The position numbers and the translations under genes were made by a program. Source: Prunus persica (taxonomy: Eukaryota > Streptophyta > Magnoliopsida > Rosales > Rosaceae). From it: a DNA stretch of 64,000 nucleotides. Positions 58,201-64,000 of the stretch are shown here, in pieces (the first letter of the stretch is position 1; every line of letters starts with the position of its first letter). Below the pieces are notes generated by a model that saw only the letters and a list, made by a program, of their open reading frames with translations, ran no database searches and had not been told where the DNA came from. The stretch covers positions 5,645,394 to 5,709,393 of the forward strand of contig NC_034010.1 of assembly GCF_000346465.2 (NCBI RefSeq), in the 5' to 3' direction.

Positions 58201-58345
58201 CATTCGTAGTGGAGTTAGAGGATGAAGGATGTTTTCTCGCTATCCTAATCTTTTTTCTGTTTTGTAGGAGGATTTACCCGAATATCTTTCCAAGTATTGC
58301 TTATCTACATGGATGAAGTGGGTGTTTGCACAATGGGGTCAGTAA
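55234..58345 (+). CDS. Conserved-looking plant protein of unknown function, 3 exons, 513 aa
   Basis: Exons are 55,234-55,576, 55,881-57,001 and 58,268-58,345 (1,542 nt, TAA stop). Intron 1 uses a GC donor (GAAG|GCAAGT) with an AG acceptor: only this junction keeps the frame, giving ...KKFFEG-NPTRISQWF. Intron 2 is GT-AG. The last exon encodes EDLPEYLSKYCLSTWMKWVF and ends AQWGQ. The protein starts MLHLFLSEPIWNDNGDDNSA and is largely helical with many Leu/Phe. It has a basic, nuclear-localisation-like run (KHRKKHSRRKRKR) at residues ~433-445. No catalytic motif, signal peptide or membrane helix is seen, and I recognise no named domain. The frame is open throughout, so the gene is probably functional. 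The 3' end of this gene was copied to 12.3-13.0 kb. Confidence 0.82.
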
Positions 58346-59560
58346 GCTTCATTGGGCACATAGAATTGTTCATTTTACTCTCCAATGCCTGGACAGCTAT
58401 CAATGTAAGGATTTGAGATTCAATTCAATATCTTTCTGTTTGGGTTGTTTTCCCACATCCTTTCATTTCTTCGAAAACGTGCTCCCATTTTTTTTTTTTT
58501 TTTTTTTTTCCTGTTTTGGAGTAAATTAAAATAAACTTGTGTTTAAGTGGGTGGGAAACATTATCTTCCGTGTCAGTAAATAAAAAAGACATGGTTTGCA
58601 TGCTTGGATGGCATATTTCAACCATATTTTCAACCCACAGACCAGACAGCAAGAAGCACACCCTTCTTCCTTTGTTTCATTAAATGTGTCGAAAGAATAG
58701 CCTTCTCTCCCCTCCCCACCCACCCCCACCCCCCAAAAGAAAAGTTTGATGCAATAATCTTATGGTTGGGGATTTGAGGGCGGTGTTAATAAAACGAAGA
58801 GACCATGAAGAGCAAGAGAAAAGTTGTGATTTTTTTCCTTTTAGAGTAAATGCCAATATGCCATGGAGCTGATGAGCTAGTGGGGCAGTACCAGTTTGAG
58901 GATTGGAGTTTTGCTTTGGTTGTGTTTTTAGGATTTGTTTCTTGCATTGGTGATTTGGGATTCATTACTGAGTGTGTTGAATTCAGTGTAGAGATTGAAT
59001 TCGACGGAAGAGGTGGGTGATGTTTGGATTTCTTTATTCCCGAAGTAATATGGTGTCAAAACGTTTGATTTGATCATCACAAACTTTCTTTTCATGGTGG
59101 TAAACATTTCTGGATTCAGTATGTTTGCACTCCAACCAACAGTTGAGATAGGGGACCCTCAATATTTTTACATATTGTACATCCCTAATACTTCTTTTGT
59201 CATCAGTATGCTCTATAGGGTTATTGATTTATAATGTTCGTAACAGGAGGTTCTCATGCATAATTCATGTAGAAGAGTATTTAATAGATGTTAGTAACAA
59301 AAGGTTCTCTTTGACACTAATTCATAGTTTAACGTTGACATTGTTCAAGTTAAAATTCAGGGACTAAATTGAGATTTTAGTAATTGAGGGTTGTTAATGT
59401 AATTTAGTCCTTTTTTTCCCTTTAATTTTATGGGACTTAACAATTTCTCTCTCCTTTGTAGATTTGTGCCTTTTCATCTTCCATTCTTCTTCTTTTGGCA
59501 ACATGTATCTCATATTCCTACTTTTTAATTTTTTATTATATACTCTAGGGAATGGGTTAT
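58346..59560 (+). other. 3' flank of the 513-aa gene
   Basis: The first ~300 bases (to 58,646) are the segment duplicated at 12.33-12.63 kb and probably include the 3' UTR. A T-run lies at ~58,490-58,510 and a C-rich run at ~58,710-58,735. The rest shows no gene or clear repeat. Confidence 0.5.
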
Positions 59561-59564
59561 ATGG

Positions 59565-60760
59565 CATTCACTGTGAAGCTAATTTAAATTTTAAAACATA
59601 TGTTTGCAATAATTGCCCCTTAAGCATGGTGCTTGATGGCTTTGCATTAAGAGGCTTTATATTTGTTTCTTATTGTGTATATTGTTACCTTTCTCTGACA
59701 TGTATACTTGTATAATTTCAGGTGATAAATGAACATCGAAATATTCTGTTCTGCAGTCCCTTGATGCTTATAAGAATGAATTTAGCACTGATCCTAAGTA
59801 TATAAAATCATTCTATTTGGTGCTGCCATCACCAATACTATGATGCTCATTTTTGTGCAAGATTCTTATTGAAAGTGCTATCCCGAACAAGCATAATGCC
59901 CTCTTGAATTCTTAACGGTGAAACAACCTCCAGCCAATGCCGTCTTGTCTTCAAGTCATAGTTAACAGTCTGTAGTTAATGGTACCCGAGTCAATGGCCA
60001 ACGTCATCATCTCCATGTGGTTTCCACAAGGTTATGCGCATTTAACAAGAAATACTGGTACTGGAGTAAAAGATGCAAAACTTACGTCAGGACCATCTTT
60101 AGAAATGAAGAATTCGTGGTTTATCGTCTTAATGGTTTTATCGAAACTCTGGATTCTTTTTTCACTGATGAGAATTTTTCGCATGACATATTTGGATTAT
60201 CAGTGTATGCGCTTTGAGCTACTGCCTTCGCAATTCTGGCTGAAGTCATACTATCCGAAGATATTTGCTTGTCAGGTTGGTCTTTATGCTTCTTAAAGAC
60301 AGTAGCCTGGTGTGAGTGCAAGTTGTGTTTCGCAGAAGAAATATATATATTTTGAAAAGGTGTTTCGTAGAAGAAATATTGTAATATGTTTCCATATCTC
60401 ATATACCACCCATACCATGACATGTATATGTTGGTATTGTACCTGGTGGATGAAGGCTTGTATAACATTTAGGGCTGCTTGTATTCATGTTCATCTGACT
60501 TTGACAAAACTTCAGATTGAAGACAAGAATCCAATCCTTATGGCGACAAACTTGAAAGAAGTTTCTACGGGCTTATGGCAAGAAGTTATTCTTTCTGAGA
60601 TTGAAGCAATACTGTCGACCTCTTAATTTACAGCACGGCTAGTTCCCATTCTTCTAAGAGAAGAAAGGAGAAAGTTGGTAAGCATCGTTCTTCAGATGGT
60701 AGCAAGGATGCAAAATTTAAGTCAACCTGTTATGAGAGGTTCGATGACTTTCTTTTCAAG
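59565..60760 (+). pseudogene. Decayed gene-like block, copy B (sister at 26.7-27.8 kb)
   Basis: It is collinear with copy A and better preserved. It reads LCAFNKKYWYWSKRCKTYVR, then FRNEEFVVYRLNGFIETLDS, then FFTDENFSHDIFGLSVYAL. After a stop it reads ATAFAILAEVILSEDICLSG, and a later segment reads EDKNPILMATNLKEVSTGLW and ends EVILSEIEAILSTS. Next comes a Lys/Arg/Ser-rich stretch (SSHSSKRRKEKVGKHRSSDG). Intron-like boundaries (TATAATTTCAG at ~59,712) suggest it came from genomic DNA rather than mRNA. Stops and frame changes make it a pseudogene as read. The family is not recognised. Confidence 0.5.
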
Positions 60761-62100
60761 TATTCATGATATTGGTGACTATAGTGACAGGCTTGTTTGA
60801 AGTTTGCATGCGTGCTATTATCTAAAGGGCAGTGTTTCCAAGCTCTCTCTTTTCTTATTTTAGTAGATCATAGACTTGTCCTTGCGCAGATCAGGAGATG
60901 GACAACCTGCCCTTTTTTTCCCCCAGAAAGTATAACTTTTTCTTAAATTAAAAAAAATATATATATATTTCAATCACGTAGAAACTCTTTTAAATGCATT
61001 AGATAGAGATGGGCTCTTATCTTGAAGAAACCGTTTTGTCAAAGTTTAAAACGAGTGTATGATACAGTTTGCCCTCAATATGGTGTACAAGACTTCATCC
61101 ACCAGTTGCACTAGCCTCTTATGCATATCCCCCTGTGGGCAGTGCGTGGGATATGTGAACTAAAGACGTGTATGATGTAGACACAAGGTCTGATATATTT
61201 TACTGTTGTAAGCATGTAACATGCGTAATAATATTGATGTGTGTTTATAGAGTATGCTATTTCCACATATTTGTCCTTTAGATAGAAATGTTAATGATAC
61301 ATGTTGGGTTTGGTTCGATAACTGAACCGAAATGAAGGAATCGATGAACCTACCAACATGCATTGGTATAGTTGGGGTTGTAAAGTGAAACCATATGTCA
61401 ATCTCTGTTGCGTCGACCCGAACAAGGCGATACAGAGACACGGTGAAAAGGCAAATCTCAAAAAAATAGGACACGGGGGTGTGGATACGGTAATTGAAAA
61501 TAATAATTTATAATAATACTTATCTATATTTAAAAAAGAACAAAATAGTGATGTTCATGCTCCAATTTCACAATACTATATACAAAACTTGGACTTAGTG
61601 TCTGAGTGTCCAACACTTGGACTTAGTGCAGTGTCCGTGCAACATAGATGCTAACAATGGGTAGGAGAGCCCATAAACAAAATAAAGGCCCACAAAAATG
61701 AGGTCGACCATATTAGAAACCTTAGGTCTATCTAAAACCCATAACAGCCGCACAACTCTTCCATATTAGCCGCACAAGTGACGTTGCTACCACCAACAAT
61801 AGCGCCACCATGTACCTCCCAATATCAACCTTAAAAGTAAAAGATGTTAGAAATGGAGAAGAGAAGTCATGTGACATGATTTCGCTCAAGATGTGAGAAA
61901 TGGGTTAGAGAGGGAGACAGAGAAGAAGAGGTCGGTTTTGGTAACCAATGATATTAAGTATCTAGAACCACAACCGATGTGGATATCAATCGGTTCGTCA
62001 CAACAACCGAAATCAATCATTGAGAAGAGGAGTGGTTCGGTTTTCTGACGGGTTCTTGCTAGAGAATGAGTTCATTGAACGATATCAAATGAAAAATCTT
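60761..62100. other. Intergenic, repeat-derived sequence
   Basis: No gene is supported. GGTTCGAT.ACTGAACCGAAA (~61,310) and GTGGTTCGGTTTTCTGACGG (~62,032) resemble inverted ends seen in plant hAT-type MITEs, which could bracket a ~0.75 kb element. The evidence is weak. Confidence 0.4.
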
Positions 62101-63200
62101 ATATGAAAGTTTTAATTACATGTCATACAAGATTTCACTATTGCAATAGCGTAAGATTAATCCTTAAACCTAAGGCACCATCGTTGCCTTATCGAATTGC
62201 TTTGTCATTCCAACTGAATGGATTATCCAAAGACATTCTCTTTAGCTTGGATAACCATGACATGTTGCTAGACGTCACTCACAGTTTGTTGAAGTTTTTA
62301 GAACATTTTGTAACTCGGCCCTCATCATATTGAGAATTTAAAAGGATTTTTAATTAACAATTGATAAGAAAGAGTTCAAGTATCACCCACTACCTTCCTA
62401 ATTAGAATCCAATAGATCGCACACCAAAAATCTTGTAATTTAGGTAGTTATAGAAGATGACTAAATCAACAGTTAGATCAATTAGTTTGATTAATTTATT
62501 ATAGATAAAATTAATTAAAAAGTTAATTAATTATATTAATTCATAGAAAATGAAATGGCCCTTAAAATTCCGATTTGGGAATGGAGGCCCAATGGGCTTA
62601 GAGAAATTGGGTCTCTAATATAGTCAATGGGGTCAACTTGGACCATGTGGCCCAAGTGACCTAATACCCACCCAAAAACCGGTCATGCTAGAGGAGGAGA
62701 GAGAAAAGGCTTCTAAAGTAGGATTAAGATGGTCCTACACTTATGCATAACACATCCAAACAAACAAAGCAAGGAATCTACCGTCATACACTTGTTTGAA
62801 ACACATTCACACAAGCATCGAGGGAATTTGCTAGTTATATACTTGTGGGAAACACCTTCCCACAAGCAAAGTAGGGATCTGATGGTCATACACTTGTGTG
62901 AAACACGTGCACACAAACAGAGCAAGTATGTTGGTCATATACTTGTGTGAGACACATCACACATTCTCTAAACATATTGTAACCACTGCTAGGAAAGGGT
63001 AACTCATAATTTGGGTTAAAAGTTACTAGATTAAAATGAGTATACATGTGTAATCATATAATCCAAATCAAGCCATTATATTTATAATTAAGGCTTTAGT
63101 GAATTCATGGTTGTATCTTAGTGCGTAAATGACAAAGATGCCCCCAAGATCAACCTGGGGTTCCAACCGACAAGTTCATCCCCTAACTTTCATAATTGAG
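62101..63200. repeat. LTR-like sequence with a 51-bp tandem array
   Basis: Phrases such as GGCCCAATGGGCTTAGAGAA and GACCATGTGGCCCAAGTGAC are typical in composition of plant retrotransposon LTRs. The block holds the 51-bp array listed separately. A 76-codon frame at 62,103-62,333 has no recognised domain. Confidence 0.4.
62720..62975. repeat. ~5 x 51-bp tandem array
   Basis: The landmark ACTTGTG/ACTTATG recurs at 62,739, 62,790, 62,841, 62,892 and 62,941 (spacing 51, 51, 51, 49). Each unit reads roughly GTCATACACTTGTGTGAAAC followed by ACACACAAGCAAAG and a variable end. Because 51 is divisible by three, both strands carry spurious open frames across it. Confidence 0.9.
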
Positions 63201-64000
63201 GCGTAAACATTAACAACAACAAAACACAATGGTTGAGGGCGTTTCACCAAAAGTTACTATTAGAGATCACATGGGTCCTACATCAAAACAACAACTCCTG
63301 AAACTGACTTGGGTTTCTCAACATTAGATTTCCAATTTGTAAGTTCCAATATGCCAAAAACATCTCAGAAGCACATCCTATTAACTCGGCCACGATCCAA
63401 CGATCAGATCTTCGTAGGGGGCTCCTATGGACCTTGGATTCTAGATCCGTAAGTTCCTACCCGATCCTAAAAACACCCATACCAACATAGTAAGTGTTGG
63501 AGATCATACAATGGTTGGATCTTTGTAGATTGCACGAGCTAACGATGATCAATTAACGTAAATTGAGAATCATAGGTTCGCGATGTTGGACCTTGTGTTC
63601 TTGATCGTAACTTTTTTCGTTTGAACTTCGACTCGGGATCCGTTTGCGCCTATATGATGGTGCTATTGAGCTCTAGGCAATGGAAGCAAAGATTAAAACT
63701 TTGAGCTTAAAAACAAAATTTAACCCAAGTATCTTTAGGCCTAAATGGATTGAAGCACTTAGACACTTCTACAAACTACTAGAGAGAGTAGTAGAGAATT
63801 CTTTATACCTTTGAAGCACTACCTTCAGCAAAGCTCAAGTTTGATCACCCATGGAGGGCCTTGACCAAGTAGTTCTCTAAAAGAGAGCCACTCAAATGTT
63901 TGGCCTCTAACTTCATACACACCAAAGAAAGAGGATGGATGAGGAGATGAAGAACCATAAGGAGGTGGAGGTGGAGGTGCTAGTATTGTGGTGGCCGGCC
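63201..64000 (-). mobile_element. Partial, diverged copy of the 33.3-36.1 kb LTR family (runs off window)
   Basis: The order of phrases matches 34.8-35.6 kb of the solo LTR: CTCCTATGG.CCTTGGATTC, GATCCGTAAGTTCCTACCCGATCCTA-type sequence, a stretch on 'AACGATG/CAACGGT', then TTTATACCTTTGAAGCAC and a TTGATCACCCATGG-type segment before a GC-rich end. The copy is much more diverged and continues past the window, so its ends are unknown. Confidence 0.5.

Noticed and set aside
62720..62975. 51-bp repeats as a possible coding repeat protein (open frames on both strands)
   Set aside because: The period is divisible by three, so frames stay open by arithmetic. There is no start context, splice signal or recognisable protein.

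Overview
The window is plant nuclear DNA. It has intron-bearing genes with GT-AG junctions, AT-rich introns, and a heavy load of copia, gypsy-type, CACTA, hAT-like and MITE-like repeats. The gene set (NAC-alpha, mTERF, SAC3C) and repeat style suit a woody eudicot. Rosaceae (apple, pear or Prunus type) is my best guess, but that is inference and not proven by the sequence.

Layout. 1-4.1 kb: decayed Ty1/copia retrotransposon with its gag missing. 4.1-5.4 kb: AT-rich repeats with palindromic 'TATAGCC..GGCTATA' units. 5.4-11.95 kb: array of five 1.0-1.28 kb tandem units, each holding a ~140 bp foldback. 11.95-13.4 kb: a putative transposon carrying an inverted copy of the 3' end of the gene at 55-58 kb. 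14.0-15.9 kb: intact four-exon NAC-alpha gene with a telo-box/site II promoter. 16.8-17.4 kb: an RNase H-like fragment and a MITE. 19.6-20.7 kb (minus): intronless mTERF gene. 21.9-26.0 kb (plus): eight-exon SAC3 family protein C gene, head-to-head with the mTERF gene. 26.7-27.8 kb: decayed gene-like block with a sister copy at 59.5-60.7 kb. 28.5-32.4 kb: LTR-like and hAT-like repeats. 33.26-36.09 kb: solo LTR with a perfect 5-bp target duplication and an internal 7 x 96 bp array.

36.65-51.77 kb: an LTR-type element split by a structurally complete 13,979-bp CACTA (En/Spm) transposon at 37,016-50,994. The CACTA element has a matching TTG target duplication and two minus-strand genes. One is a TNP2-type transposase (1,053 codons, one in-frame stop). 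The other is a seven-exon, 708-aa open gene joining a transposase-like N-terminus to a Ulp1-type cysteine protease with its catalytic residues intact. CGACG/CGTCG motifs fill its ends and also its introns. 52-53 kb: repeat debris. 55.2-58.35 kb: three-exon gene for a 513-aa protein I cannot assign to a family, with a GC-AG intron. 59.5-64 kb: decayed gene-like and LTR-like sequence, including a 51-bp tandem array.

The host genes are independent housekeeping-type genes (nascent-chain chaperone, organellar nucleic-acid factor, mRNA export/TREX-2-type factor) and do not form a pathway. I see no new defence-like or operon-like system. The most coherent non-host system is the CACTA element: its transposase, its Ulp1-fused accessory protein and its dense motif array look like one co-adapted unit.
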